55,954 nt of DNA from Acidisoma sp. L85 (GCF_009765865.1 NZ_LMUQ01000047.1:15830-71783), one strand, 5' to 3'; positions 9,226 through 19,064 are shown, numbered from the stretch's first letter. Numbers and translations: made by a program. Notes: generated by a model from the letters alone, not told the origin.

Positions 9226-9851
9226 CGACCGAGCCGGAGCTACGCCATGCCGGTCTCAACCTCGCCGACGACCCGCGCGAGGTCCGCGAACAGGTAGAGA
9301 GCGACGTCTTCGGGTTTTGGGTCTTTCTGATGAGCGACGCAGTGATGTTCGCGTTGCTTTTCGCCGTTTACGGCACGATGCGCCATGCCACCGCCGGCGG
9401 ACCAGGGCCAGAACAGGAGTTCAAGTTCCATTCCGCCTTCTGGGAGACGGCGCTCCTTCTCACCAGCAGCTTCGCCTATGGCATGGTATCGCTTTCTATG
9501 AAGCATGCGCGCGGACAACTTTGGCTCGCTTTGTGGCTCGGCATCACCTTCTGTTTGGGCGCCGGCTTCTTGAAGATGGAGATCCATGACTTTTTAACGA
9601 TGTTCCATGACGGTGCAACGCCCGAAAGAAGCGGCTACCTCTCTTCCTTCTTCGTGCTCGTCGGTATGCACGGCTTTCATGTCTTGAGCGGCCTCACCTG
9701 GATCCTGCTGATGGGCGTGCAGCTCGCCGTCTTCGGTCCGGACGACCGTGTCAAGGTCAACCTCATCCGTCTCGGATTGTTCTGGCATTTTCTCGACCTG
9801 ATCTGGGTCGTGATTTTTTCGGTCGTCTATCTGGAAGGTCTCAGTCTATGA
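9213..9851 (+). CDS. cyoC: Cytochrome bo3 ubiquinol oxidase subunit III
   Basis: A 212-residue membrane protein with five hydrophobic segments. Typical features are the N-terminal ESDVFGFWVFLMSDAVMF helix and the late GMHGFHVLSGLTWI and FWHFLDLIWVVIF helices. It stabilises the oxidase and helps proton uptake. The ATG at 9213 lies 8 bases after a GAGGGA ribosome site inside cyoB. It overlaps cyoD by 4 bases (ATGA). Confidence 0.94.
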   Translation: MARLTTEPELRHAGLNLADDPREVREQVESDVFGFWVFLMSDAVMFALLFAVYGTMRHATAGGPGPEQEFKFHSAFWETALLLTSSFAYGMVSLSMKHARGQLWLALWLGITFCLGAGFLKMEIHDFLTMFHDGATPERSGYLSSFFVLVGMHGFHVLSGLTWILLMGVQLAVFGPDDRVKVNLIRLGLFWHFLDLIWVVIFSVVYLEGLSL

Positions 9852-10159
9852 GGAGCTCCTCATCCTTGCGCCGAGACTTCATAACCTATTGCTTCGGCTA
9901 TCTAGCCGCGCTTTCTTTGACCGGGATCGCCTTCGCCTGTGTCTTCTATCGGCTCCTACCGCCGGTCCAGACCTTTGCACTCGTACTCGTGCTGGCGCTC
10001 ATTCAGGTAATCGTACACATGCGATGTTTCCTGCATATATCGCTCAAGCGGTCGGCGCGGGCTGACCTGCAGCTGATACTCTTCTCAGCCATGATCATTC
10101 TGCTGATGGTCGGGGGCACGCTCGTGGTGCTCTTTAATCTGAGCGCACGCATGATGTAG
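9848..10159 (+). CDS. cyoD: Cytochrome bo3 ubiquinol oxidase subunit IV
   Basis: A 103-residue protein with three membrane helices, matching the CyoD subunit in length and in the motif IQVIVHMRCFLHI between helices two and three. It overlaps the cyoC stop by 4 bases and closes the cyoABCD unit. No cyoE (heme o synthase) follows, so heme o must be supplied from elsewhere in the genome. Confidence 0.92.
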   Translation: MRSSSSLRRDFITYCFGYLAALSLTGIAFACVFYRLLPPVQTFALVLVLALIQVIVHMRCFLHISLKRSARADLQLILFSAMIILLMVGGTLVVLFNLSARMM

Positions 10160-10201
10160 GCCCGCGATGCTCCGCTGCGGCCAAACGAAAGCTAACGCCT
10201 C

Positions 10202-11980
10202 ATGACAAGACGAATTGACGACTACGCCATGATCGGTGACGGCCAAACCGTGGCGCTGGTCGGACGGAACGGATCAATAGACTGGCTTTGCTGGCCGCGC
10301 TTTGACAGCGATGCCTGCTTTGCCGCCCTACTCGGCGAAGACGAGAACGGTTGCTGGGCCCTTGCGCCCGAAGGCCGTGAGATCAAACGCTCCCGTGCCT
10401 ATTGCGGCAACACACTGGTGCTGGAAACGGAGTTCACAACTGAAGCCGGAGCCGTGCGTGTGGTCGACTTTATGCCTATCCGCCACGGGGAAAGCTCCAC
10501 CATCGTCCGAATTGTCAGTGGCCTGGACGGCGTTGTCGATTTGCGTTCTGATATCCGGCTACGCTTCGACTACGGCAGCGTTGCGCCGTGGTTCCAGAAA
10601 GCAGAGGGCGCGATCATCGGAACGGTTGGACCGGACCTCATCGTGATCCGCAGCGACGTTCCGCTTGAGCGAGATGCGGAGACCATCAGTTCCCGCTTTG
10701 CGATACGCGCTGGACAGAGAGTGACCTTCACATTGCAGCATACGGCATCCACCGCTGCAGCGCCTGCGCAAGTTGATTCGGACAGGTTACTTGGCGAGAC
10801 GAAGACTTGGTGGCTCGACTGGATCGGCAAGTTCAGCCGGCAGACGGAGTGGCCGGACTTCGTCAAGCGGTCTCTCATCACTCTCAAGGCGCTGACCTAT
10901 TTTCCGACCGGTGGCGTGATTGCGGCGCCGACCACGAGCCTTCCCGAAAAGCCCGGCGGTAGTATGAATTGGGATTATCGCTATTGCTGGATACGAGATT
11001 CCACCTTCACGATGACGGCCTTTCTCAATGCCGGTTTGAAGGATGAAGCGTCGGCATGGTTGCGTTGGCTCCTTCGAGCCATCGGAAACAGTCCCGACAG
11101 CATCCGCATAGCCTACCGCGTGGATGGCGGGCGGCGGCTGGAGGAATGGACGGCGGGATGGCTAAGAGGCTTCGGCGGCGCGCGGCCGGTGCGGATTGGA
11201 AACAGTGCGGCGGGCCAGCGACAACTCGATATCTTCGGGGAGGTGCTGGATTCAGCCCATCTCGCGGAACGCGCCGCGCTCGACCGCAGTGACTGGGAGT
11301 TTGGGATCGAACACCGTCTCGTGCAACATGTTTCCGAAATCTGGCGGCAGCCTGACCAGGGCATGTGGGAATCCCGAGGCTCGCCCAAGCAGTATGTCTA
11401 CTCCAAGGTCATGGCTTGGGTCGCGGTCGACCGCTTTCTCAAGATGGGACGCGCGAAAGCCGAGCTTCCGCCGGCCACCTTCGAGAGATTCCATAAGCTG
11501 CGGGATGAGATGCACACCGAGATCTGCCAAAAGGGCTTCAACGAGAAATATAACACCTTCGGTGCGCAGTACTATTCTCATCAGCTCGATGCGAGCCTTC
11601 TCCTGCTTCCGCTCGTCGGCTTTCTGCCGATAGATGATTCGCGCATCGCGGGGACGATAGCCGCGATCGAATCTCAACTCATGGAGAGCGGACTGGTCCG
11701 TCGGCATAGGGCTCCTGCATTCGGAACTGAAGAAGGCGCCTTCATCGCCTGCTCTTGCTGGCTGGCGGACTGCATGGCTCTGCAGGGCCGACGCGATGAG
11801 GCTCGCGATCTTCTAGCGCGCGTCATCGCACTCGCCAATGACGTGGGTCTGCTGTCTGAGGAATATCATGTGCCCCAGAAACGCCTCGTCGGGAACGTAC
11901 CGCAGGCGCTCTGCCATCTTGCAGTTGTCAACAGTGTCCTCGGTCTATCCGGTCCGGTATTGCAGCGGGGCGGCGGATAG
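10202..11980 (+). CDS. Glycoside hydrolase family 15 protein (glucoamylase/trehalase-like)
   Basis: A 592-residue cytoplasmic protein; no signal peptide. An N-terminal trehalase-like beta domain (IDDYAMIGDGQTVALVG..GSIDWLCWPRFDS) leads into the (alpha/alpha)6 barrel. Substrate-site motifs GSMNWDYRYCWIRDSTF and the region around RIGNSAAGQRQLDIFGE match the GH15 core, as does the late FIACSCWLADCMALQGR. Members release glucose from alpha-glucans, and several actinobacterial and proteobacterial relatives are trehalases. It begins 42 bases after cyoD and may be co-transcribed. It ends 2 bases before the convergent AI-2E gene. Confidence 0.9.
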   Translation: MTRRIDDYAMIGDGQTVALVGRNGSIDWLCWPRFDSDACFAALLGEDENGCWALAPEGREIKRSRAYCGNTLVLETEFTTEAGAVRVVDFMPIRHGESSTIVRIVSGLDGVVDLRSDIRLRFDYGSVAPWFQKAEGAIIGTVGPDLIVIRSDVPLERDAETISSRFAIRAGQRVTFTLQHTASTAAAPAQVDSDRLLGETKTWWLDWIGKFSRQTEWPDFVKRSLITLKALTYFPTGGVIAAPTTSLPEKPGGSMNWDYRYCWIRDSTFTMTAFLNAGLKDEASAWLRWLLRAIGNSPDSIRIAYRVDGGRRLEEWTAGWLRGFGGARPVRIGNSAAGQRQLDIFGEVLDSAHLAERAALDRSDWEFGIEHRLVQHVSEIWRQPDQGMWESRGSPKQYVYSKVMAWVAVDRFLKMGRAKAELPPATFERFHKLRDEMHTEICQKGFNEKYNTFGAQYYSHQLDASLLLLPLVGFLPIDDSRIAGTIAAIESQLMESGLVRRHRAPAFGTEEGAFIACSCWLADCMALQGRRDEARDLLARVIALANDVGLLSEEYHVPQKRLVGNVPQALCHLAVVNSVLGLSGPVLQRGGG

Positions 11981-11982
11981 AA

Positions 11983-13065
11983 CTACCTGTCCGAGTATCG
12001 AGGATTGTTGGGAGCATCGGTGTTCTCGGCAGGCCCCCGGGCGCGCTCAATGTAGGCTTCTTGGACCACCACGAGCGCCACGGCTGCGATGGGCGTCGCC
12101 AACGCGACACCCGCGAGCCCATAGAATGAGCCCACGATAGACATTGATAGGAGAGTTACGGCCGGGGGCAGGTCGACGGTTCGGCGCTGCACGAGAGGCG
12201 CCAGAAGGTAGCCCTCGACGAGATGACAGAGCAAAAATAGGCAAACGGTCCAGATTGCCGTCTGCGTATTAACCGTGAGGGCCATCAGAATGGCCGGCAC
12301 TGACCCAATCCAAGCACCGAAATAGGGCACGAAAGTAAAAAGTCCCGCCAAAGTGCCGAGTGTATATGGCAACGGCACATGCAGGATCAGCAGACCCACG
12401 GTCGAAATCGTCGCGACAGCCAGCATGTCAATCGCTTGTCCGAGCATCCACCACTGCAGAGCGTGCCCGCAGTCTCGCATTATGCGGGAGACCTGAGCGC
12501 GCGTTTCCGGTGGAAACATCAGCACGACCCCGTGTAAATATCTGCGAGGTGCCGCGGCGATGTAGGTTGCTGCCAGCACCACCACAACAAGCGTGCTGAT
12601 CAGGCCAAAGCTGATCCCAAGCACAGAGACTGCGGGCCCCTCCAGACCCTTAGCCCCAGTGCGCAGATGCGATATCAGGTACTGGCCCCATGAAGTTGAA
12701 CCGTAACGTGCCTCCAGGCTGGCCACGGCCGGGCTTAGCTTTTCATAAAGGTCCTGCAGCTCGGCGATAAAATGCGGGCCGCGATAGTAAACACTGATTC
12801 CACTCAACAGCACTAACCCGAGGGTCACGATGGCAACCGCAAGGCTTATCGGAAGCCGCGGTATCTTGGCCAATAACTCCCCAAGTCCGCGCAGGAGCAA
12901 GCTCAGCATTGCGACGACAAACAGCTCAAGCACCAGGTCATTCAGCAGCCAAAGTATTAGTCCAACGCTCGCGACTATTGCCAAGACCCGCAAGGTGCGG
13001 GCAATCATTGCGAGCGATTGTTCAGCGGGCAAGTCGGCGCCGGTTCTCCGGCGGAAGATGCTCAT
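11983..13065 (-). CDS. AI-2E family transporter (PerM/TqsA superfamily)
   Basis: About 360 residues with a paired-helix N-terminal region and the diagnostic C-terminal stretch LAGLFTFVPYFGAWIGSVPA followed by PLVQRRTVDLPPAVTLLSM. The family exports or takes up small signals or ions; the substrate here is unknown. An ATG at 13065 is preferred over the TTG at 13074, although neither has a good ribosome site. A decayed piece of a second copy lies at 37295-37552. Confidence 0.88.
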   Translation of the reverse strand: MSIFRRRTGADLPAEQSLAMIARTLRVLAIVASVGLILWLLNDLVLELFVVAMLSLLLRGLGELLAKIPRLPISLAVAIVTLGLVLLSGISVYYRGPHFIAELQDLYEKLSPAVASLEARYGSTSWGQYLISHLRTGAKGLEGPAVSVLGISFGLISTLVVVVLAATYIAAAPRRYLHGVVLMFPPETRAQVSRIMRDCGHALQWWMLGQAIDMLAVATISTVGLLILHVPLPYTLGTLAGLFTFVPYFGAWIGSVPAILMALTVNTQTAIWTVCLFLLCHLVEGYLLAPLVQRRTVDLPPAVTLLSMSIVGSFYGLAGVALATPIAAVALVVVQEAYIERARGPAENTDAPNNPRYSDR

Positions 13066-13317
13066 TCCCGGCAAACCGGATGACCGTCAAGGGCCAGCGG
13101 CGGTTTCGACGTCCGGATTGCGTTATCCATGTTCGGATGCCCTGACCCGTGGCCGATTGCGTGCGTATCTTGCCAAGATCATTCAGAACGCACAACGGGA
13201 CGCGACCAAAAAGCGACTGGCTGAGCCGAAGGCAGGCAGGGTGAGAATAACGGAGCAAACCAATCACCTTCGACATCCTGGCTTGCCGGATAGCTAATGG
13301 AGGTCTGTGATTATTCG

Positions 13318-13341
13318 CGTGTGACTCGCACAAACGTGTGA
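13318..13341. promoter_or_regulatory. CGTGTGA direct repeat with embedded inverted repeat, upstream of MarR-like gene
   Basis: CGTGTGA occurs at 13318-13324 and again at 13335-13341, 17 bases start to start. TGTG-ACTCG-CACA forms a small inverted repeat across the first copy. Position 35-60 bases before the regulator start suggests an operator, perhaps autoregulatory. This is inference from position and symmetry. Confidence 0.35.
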
Positions 13342-13375
13342 GCACCGTCGTTCAGTTCGGCTAAAAGCGCTACAT

Positions 13376-13744
13376 GTGATGGTTTCAAGCCGGGAGGTGC
13401 TTCTATTGACGGCCGAACGGATTTGCTTTGAAGACGACGATCAGCTCTTGTTCTGGCTCAAGGGCAGTATTGCTCTAGTGCTGCGCGGCCGAATAAGTCG
13501 AGATCTAGGGATGCGACAGCTTGCTGTCTTGCTGATATGCCACACCTCTAGTCGCCGAGAGACGATGACGACGCTTAGCGAGAAGTTGGGTCTTCGTGCG
13601 CAAGCAGCCCATTACTCGATCAACCGACTGACGGGGGCAGCTCTAGTGCGACGTCTGCCACATCCATCTGACAAACGCGCATCTTTGATCCAGGTAACCC
13701 AAAACGGCAGAGCGCTTTGCCGGCGCCTGAGGCAAACGATCTAA
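13376..13744 (+). CDS. MarR-like winged-helix transcriptional regulator
   Basis: About 122 residues. The winged-helix core is visible: a recognition-helix region TTLSEKLGLRAQAAHYSINRL and the wing LVRRLPHPSDKRASLIQVT, the classic MarR DKR-x-L wing motif. The C-terminal dimerisation helices are short, so this is a compact member. It starts at GTG 13376 or ATG 13379; no strong ribosome site. No target gene is obvious, as the following 800 bases hold nothing intact. Confidence 0.7.
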   Translation: MMVSSREVLLLTAERICFEDDDQLLFWLKGSIALVLRGRISRDLGMRQLAVLLICHTSSRRETMTTLSEKLGLRAQAAHYSINRLTGAALVRRLPHPSDKRASLIQVTQNGRALCRRLRQTI

Positions 13745-14557
13745 CTCTCCGGATTTAATGAAAGATGCAACTGACATTCCGGAAATTGAAGTGGTTGGAC
13801 CGACATTAATAGTCGCTCGCACTAGCTATGGAATTGATGCCGTAGCGCTGACAAGGGGCGTTTTTGGTTATCCTCTCGACGATGAGTTGCGCCACCCTTG
13901 CAGCAGACGATGAGCCAGTATTCGGAAAAGGGCCTCTCTTTTGCGGACGGGGCAGTGCTTACTTTAGTGGGAGCCTTGGGCATTGGTGCGCCGCCTTGCC
14001 TGAGGTCAGGCGCGGGCGGTGGCGTCACCGCCGTCCGCGCCGCATTATCTGCGTTGCCCGGATCGCCCCAAGGCTTCATGTGATGCGCCTTACTAAAAGA
14101 GGAACCCAGGTTAAGGGATATCAGTGGGCAGAGAAGAGATGTTGCGTGTCCGCGGCTTCACTGTGCGGGTTGAGAAGGGACGGGGAGGCCTTCACCGGCC
14201 CAGCTTCGCTCTGGGATGGCATGCTTACCGTCTGGACCAAGAAAGGCAGCAAAACGAGCCCAGTCGGAATCCGGTCTGCAGCGGTTGTTGGAAAAATGCT
14301 GCTCGAAAGCAATTGTTGATTAGATCAAGTTGGTGCGTTCCAATGTTTGACAAGCTACTGCTTGCGGCCTCTGGTGCAGCGCCCTAGACGAACCGCCTAT
14401 GGGCACCTCCGGCGAGGCTGCACGGCGGCAACCCAGTCGGCGTTGGCAGCCCTCGCCTCGAGCCGAAATCGAGCCGTGCTCGAAGCGACCAATAAACTAT
14501 ATCACGCCGCTCGGGTGCTCAAATGAGCAAATATCGGGACGGATCCAGGGGTGATCA
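13745..14557. other. Gene-poor stretch
   Basis: About 800 bases. Short open frames exist on both strands (for example 13898-14083 +, 61 residues), but none has recognisable motifs or a convincing ribosome site. I see no RNA gene or insertion-sequence end here. Confidence 0.4.
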
Positions 14558-14841
14558 ATGTATGCACTGATGGCCAAGTTCCTCACCCTTCCGGAGACGC
14601 GTGACGAGTTTATTCAGATCGTCTCCGCCGGTGCAAAGGACATGGCCGGGTGTCTGAGCTATGTCATTGCCAAAATTCACTTTACAGGCTGACGTTTTGT
14701 GGGTCACAGAGATTTGGACCGACAGCGAGATCCACACGGCATCGCTCAAACTGCCTTCGGTCCGCGAGGGCCTGGCGAAGGGTAGGCCGTTGATTACCGG
14801 CATGGGGCCTAGAATTAACGGAGCCTGTAGCAGGCGTCTGA
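14558..14841 (+). pseudogene. Antibiotic biosynthesis monooxygenase (ABM)-family gene, broken by two frameshifts
   Basis: Frame one begins MYALMAKFLTLPETRDEF and reads to CLSYVIAK. An extra base in the AAAA run near 14672-14675 then shifts it. The second frame continues ADVLWVTEIWTDSEIHTASL to GRPLITGMG. A second shift near 14805-14812 restores the expected tail ELTEPVAGV and a stop at 14839-14841. The three pieces give about 95 residues, the usual length of a YgiN/ABM protein. Two independent shifts argue for true decay rather than one sequencing error. Confidence 0.75.
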
Positions 14842-15764
14842 TGAGACAGCTCGGCTTCGAGTTCAGTTCATCGACAATGCCTCACAAGCCTTCCTCGATC
14901 TCGCATCCATGATTGCGAGAAGGAGCGGCGTTCGCCAAGCACGGGTCGCGGCCATTGATTGACCAACTGCGGCATTGGCAACCTCCCCGTCCTCCTGACT
15001 TCAGGCCATCTAATACAATAGCGCATCGGTGCCGAGGAGCACAGTTTCCAAGGGGCTCAGGTCAGCCTCTTCGAATCCCCCGGCGAAGTGCTCATCCCGT
15101 TCGATGAAATTCAGGTCTTCATCCAGTGCTCGAAGTCTTGAGTCATGAGTAAAGGTCCTCGTGTCGTTCAAGCTGCCGTCGGTGATTATGTCGACGGTTT
15201 TCTTAACAAGCCACTCGCGCCAGGTGGCAATTCTCCAGGATGCCAATGTGGAGAGGGGGCCAGCGCTCCCGAAACGCCGATCCACTAGTCTAGTGTCTTT
15301 CCCTGGAGTGTCGGGCGGCTGAGCCTTCAGGCTGTGAAGGTTTCGCCTTGTCGGTGCTTGTGACCGAAGAGGGGCTTGACATTTTGTCGCATTGCTGTGC
15401 AGTGCAGGCGTTCGATCGTGGCAAGGCCATCATGCCCAGCGTAAAACCTGTCGAGACGACCATGCTCTCGGAAGCGAATACTACCGCGACAAAGTAAAGA
15501 AAAGCTGTGATGATTGGGACCTGCAGTTAAACCCACGGATCGTCGTCGGCAATAGCGGTCCGACAATCAGGAGATGATTGCCGCGATCCAGACGCCACTC
15601 AAGGCTCCGAGGGAGGAACGGGAGCACCCTGGGGAACCGCCCTGTTTTAAGCGGATATTAAGACCTATAGCGCGGAGGATAACGCGCACGAGCAAACCCG
15701 TTGCCGGTGCTACTTTGCGTTCCATCTACCTGAGACGCCGGCAGTTCCGGCAAGGAGACACAAG
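14842..15764. other. Gene-poor stretch with one doubtful minus-strand frame
   Basis: About 920 bases. The only frame with mildly protein-like composition is 15010-15285 on the minus strand (91 residues, containing LRALDEDLNFIERDEHFAGG); it matches nothing I know and I do not call it as a gene. Nothing else is supported. Confidence 0.35.
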
Positions 15765-16250
15765 ATGACGACGCCGGAGGATGGTTCGGGGCGCATTCCG
15801 ATGACGCTCATCAACGAGATGAAAACGGCCGAATTCGTGTCGCGGTTTAGTAGCCTCTGCGGCTGTGGTTGGCTTGCCCATAGGCTTGCCGCCCAGCGTC
15901 CCCTCGGCTCGCTGAGGGCTATGCTGAGTGCCATGACCACGTCTCTACACAACGCGCCCGAAGAGGACCAAATGGCGCTGTTGAACTCCTTCCCGGAGCA
16001 CGGCGATCAACCTGAAGGTGACGAACTCGATCGGCAGAGAGCTGACTATAAGCGGCGCTTTGGCTACCCCTTTATCATTGCAGTAAAGGGAAGATGCGAA
16101 AAGTCATCGGTTGAGGCCGCCTTGGCACACCGGCTGCAATCTTTTCAAACCACCGAGCGTGAGACGGCACTGGGTGAGGTGGTCAAGCTTGTCGCGCGCA
16201 GGCTTGCGCCTGTTATGGGCGATGGGCCGGGTGGAGCGCACGCTGAGTAG
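15765..16250 (+). CDS. OHCU-decarboxylase-like protein (UraD family), probably non-functional
   Basis: A 161-residue protein. The start (LINEMKTAEFVSRFS), the middle motif YKRRFGYPFIIAVKG and the C-terminal ERETALGEVVKLVARRL match 2-oxo-4-hydroxy-4-carboxy-5-ureidoimidazoline decarboxylase of urate breakdown. The family's catalytic HPDLAG segment and about 25 following residues are missing: here ALLNSFPEHGDQPEGD runs straight into the YKRRFG region. The N-terminal EHSPW motif is also absent. No other urate gene is nearby. It is either a decayed gene or a repurposed fold. A fragment of a second copy lies at 44495-44575. Confidence 0.65.
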   Translation: MTTPEDGSGRIPMTLINEMKTAEFVSRFSSLCGCGWLAHRLAAQRPLGSLRAMLSAMTTSLHNAPEEDQMALLNSFPEHGDQPEGDELDRQRADYKRRFGYPFIIAVKGRCEKSSVEAALAHRLQSFQTTERETALGEVVKLVARRLAPVMGDGPGGAHAE

Positions 16251-16381
16251 GAGCAGCTGTGAATGAATGTTGAGAAATTGCGCAGGTGTCCCTAGACCTG
16301 GGGGAATGCTCCCAGGGTGCTTGCGCTGAAGCATACCCTCAACACCCATTGAGGGTTGCCTGCGGCGGGAACATCGTTGTC

Positions 16382-16642
16382 TTAAGGCGGCGGCGCGTTA
16401 GCGTAGTGGCGGCTGGGCACGCAATTCGTCCGGCCCTGGAGGACGCAATCCTGAAGCGCGTCTACCCGCCGGAGAACGTGCACAATCTGGAGGCAAAGCA
16501 GAGCGAAGAGAAAAAGGAAGATGAGCGCAGCAAGAGCGTTGCGGCGGCTCTCGGGTTGGTCGTCCCCGTCGTCCCCTAGGTCGGACGATTCGATAAAAGC
16601 GTTGGCGACGAACCACAAGGCCTCACAAAATTTCAGACGCAC
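16382..16642 (-). CDS. Small single-pass membrane protein, unknown function
   Basis: An 86-residue frame. One strong membrane helix (ALAALIFLFLFALLCLQIV, about residues 36-54) is followed by RRVDALQDCVLQGRTNCVP with two cysteines outside the membrane. The cysteine-bearing tail resembles short uncharacterised proteobacterial membrane proteins. The first 35 residues are low quality and the true start may lie nearer the helix at an unusual codon. Plausible but unproven. Confidence 0.4.
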   Translation of the reverse strand: MRLKFCEALWFVANAFIESSDLGDDGDDQPESRRNALAALIFLFLFALLCLQIVHVLRRVDALQDCVLQGRTNCVPSRHYANAPPP

Positions 16643-17296
16643 TGCCCTCTCCAGCCCCGTCAGCGAAAGAACGTGTTTGGGCGGGATTTCAGCCGTGGGT
16701 TAATCACGAGTTGCTACAAAACGTAACCAGCCGGGGTTGGGATGCGTCAGCTGGGTACATCCAACGAGTGCCCACCTGCTTCCGCTGCAGGCCGGCTGTG
16801 GGCTAAGACGGCGGTCGGAAGATGCACCGCGGCTAGCGCGGGCGGATCGCCGGTGACGCTTGTGTCGAGCAGCATATCGTCTGATCTACTTGCACCGTTG
16901 ATGGCTACCAAGATATCCCAGTGTTGGTATCCAGCTGGGGGCAATCCGAACTCAGCTCGCTGGCTTGCCCGGGTCGATCCACAAAACCGCGCAAGGTCGT
17001 CACCCATCGATCCGTTCCGAAGAGAACCACACGGCTCCTCACCCGCTGCTCACGAAGGAGGCAGGGGTGCTTAGGAAGATGATGTTATTGCCAGCTATGC
17101 TGGTGCGTAGACCGGCCCCATGTTGCCGCCTTATGACGCTCGTGCCCGCCATCGCCGATGATAGACCTGAGACGCGCGACGAGTCTGTGACAAGGAAGCG
17201 ATGTCGCAGGCTTCATTGTCCGCGACCGTGGTCAGAAGAGCTGCCGGTTGGGGCGGTTGCCTGTTACTTTGCTTAGGTTGGATAGGGAGACATGCG
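16643..17296. other. Gene-poor stretch
   Basis: About 650 bases without a supported gene. A minus-strand frame at 16747-17007 (86 residues) lacks motifs and I do not call it. Confidence 0.4.
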
Positions 17297-17587
17297 ATGG
17301 GCAAGCCGGTCGTGACAGTGGTTCCAGTTGGTGTTGGTCGGTTTGCAATCCTGATGCTGGATCCGGCGGAGCAGGGGGAGCCCGGGACCCACTGCAGAAA
17401 CGATCCTCACGGTTATACAGAGGCCGAGCTGCGCGGCATACTCACCAATTGCTATAAGTTGTCTCGCGAAGAGATTGAGAGAAGCATACTCTCCGCGAGA
17501 GGTCAAAACGGTGGCGTTAGTTTGAAGGTCGCTGTATCAACATCGTCGCGCGCCGACAGGTTTGTCGGTGGGAAGAGCGAGACATGA
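17297..17587 (+). CDS. Hypothetical small protein
   Basis: The ATG at 17297 gives 96 residues with a preceding GGGAGA ribosome site. The protein has a beta-type start (KPVVTVVPVGVGRFAILML) and a helical EAELRGILTNCYKLSREEIE segment. I recognise no family. Composition looks coding rather than random. No operon partner. Confidence 0.4.
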   Translation: MGKPVVTVVPVGVGRFAILMLDPAEQGEPGTHCRNDPHGYTEAELRGILTNCYKLSREEIERSILSARGQNGGVSLKVAVSTSSRADRFVGGKSET

Positions 17588-17684
17588 CGAAGCGTCCCGG
17601 CGCTTTTACCCTGAGCAAGGTAAGCCCCGCGATCTATGCAGCCATGCCGCTTGAAAGTTCATCACCGGAGGCACGAGCCCACGG

Positions 17685-18359
17685 TTACATCTTTTCTTTG
17701 ATCCCCTGCCGAATAAGCCACCAGTTGACTGGATACGTTGTCGCGAAACCCGCAATCATTGCGATTTGCATGCTCAACCAATAAGTTTCGCCTGTAGGCT
17801 CAAGGTGGGGATAGACCCATGCCCGTGCGCCCATGACTATAAACATGCCGATTTCATATGCGAGCAGCGATATCGTATCGATCTTAACAGCGGCCTTCAC
17901 TCCCTCTCGAAGTCCGAGCTTCTGCATTGGCGCTATAGAGAAATATTGGAAGACGATGCCAAAAAAGTATGCGAGCAAGAAGGCAAGGACAAACTTTGCG
18001 CTCAGGAGCGAGCCAAAAAGCGCCAAGCCGCTCGCGAAGGCCAACCAGTCGCCAAGGAAATCGCCCAGTGCGCAGCCGGCGCCGCAATGCGTAGCGCCGC
18101 TGAAGGTCGCTTGCCACATGGGCTTCTCGTCGTGATGGTGTTGAGTCCGATCGGCAGCGGGGGCTCGGCCAAACCAACCATAGAAGATAAAGCCAAGCGG
18201 TCCCCAGTAGAGCATAGTGAGCGGCCACACGGCATTCATGATCGCCATCGGCTGGCGACGACCGAGGAAATAGATATCCCCAGCCACCAGCAGTCCTGAA
18301 ATAATCGATAGCGGGATGTAAACGGCCGCCACGTGCTGCAACCACTCAGGAGGCGTCAC
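17685..18359 (-). CDS. DUF4396 domain membrane protein
   Basis: A 224-residue polytopic membrane protein. It has the DUF4396 features: an early PMAIMNAVWPLTMLYWGPLG helix, a histidine-rich loop (RTQHHHDEK), the motif ATFSGATHCGAGCALGD with two cysteines, and a late FATTYPVNWWLI segment. The His/Cys content suggests metal handling, but function is not established. The GTG start at 18359 follows GGAAAGG by 8 bases. It stands alone. Confidence 0.8.
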   Translation of the reverse strand: MTPPEWLQHVAAVYIPLSIISGLLVAGDIYFLGRRQPMAIMNAVWPLTMLYWGPLGFIFYGWFGRAPAADRTQHHHDEKPMWQATFSGATHCGAGCALGDFLGDWLAFASGLALFGSLLSAKFVLAFLLAYFFGIVFQYFSIAPMQKLGLREGVKAAVKIDTISLLAYEIGMFIVMGARAWVYPHLEPTGETYWLSMQIAMIAGFATTYPVNWWLIRQGIKEKM

Positions 18360-19064
18360 CCGTTAGCCTTTCCAAAGTCAGCCTGTATGCTTCCCTCCGG
18401 GGCAGCGCCCGATAAGTGGATCTCCGAGTCTGCGCGCCAAACCCTCAAAACTGATCCTTAGATCAAGATATCGTGCGGACCTGCTTTGCTCGGGCCGGCA
18501 GACAGGGGCAGCTCTTGCTTAGCGGCGAGGCCGGCGGCCCGAAAGATCGGCTCGGGCGCCGCCGGTTCCGCGTGGACTTCCTTACCGTAGCCGCCATCGT
18601 GCTAAGCTGCCACGCTGACCGACGAATGAACTTTGTGTCGGAGGCGGAGCCGAAACCATCGCTCTCCTGGCTGGAATGTCGCCAGGTCGAGATCGCTGCT
18701 AGCCATGATCGGGTTGACTACTACGCCACTTCACGATCGGCACTTCTTGGAAGCTATAGTCCATCGCCCACCGGTTGGCAAAATCGCTGTATACGGTATG
18801 CGTCTAGATCGCCAACGATCGTATCCAGGATTCTCGGATATCGAATTTCGACTAGGCCTTTGCCGCTCAATCGCCGTTTAGGTTGGCCGCTCGCAATACT
18901 CGTGTCGCACGCCCGAACTCTTTCGCCAGTCGCCAAGGCGCGTTCATCGTCGGTACAGCGCTAACCTGCACGGAATTCAAACGCGTTTCTTCTATCCGGG
19001 CGCGTTTCATGAGTTCTCCCTTGTGCGCCGCTGCCGATCAGCGCAGTCGGCTATTCATTGCTTG
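18360..19064. other. Gene-poor stretch before the ctaG remnant
   Basis: About 700 bases. Frames on both strands (18473-18964 +, 18754-18936 -) have no recognised family. The last part may hold the unrecognisable 5' half of the decayed ctaG that becomes readable from about 19065. Confidence 0.4.

Noticed and set aside
16747-17007. 86-codon minus-strand frame
   Set aside because: No recognisable domain or ribosome site, low-complexity tail.
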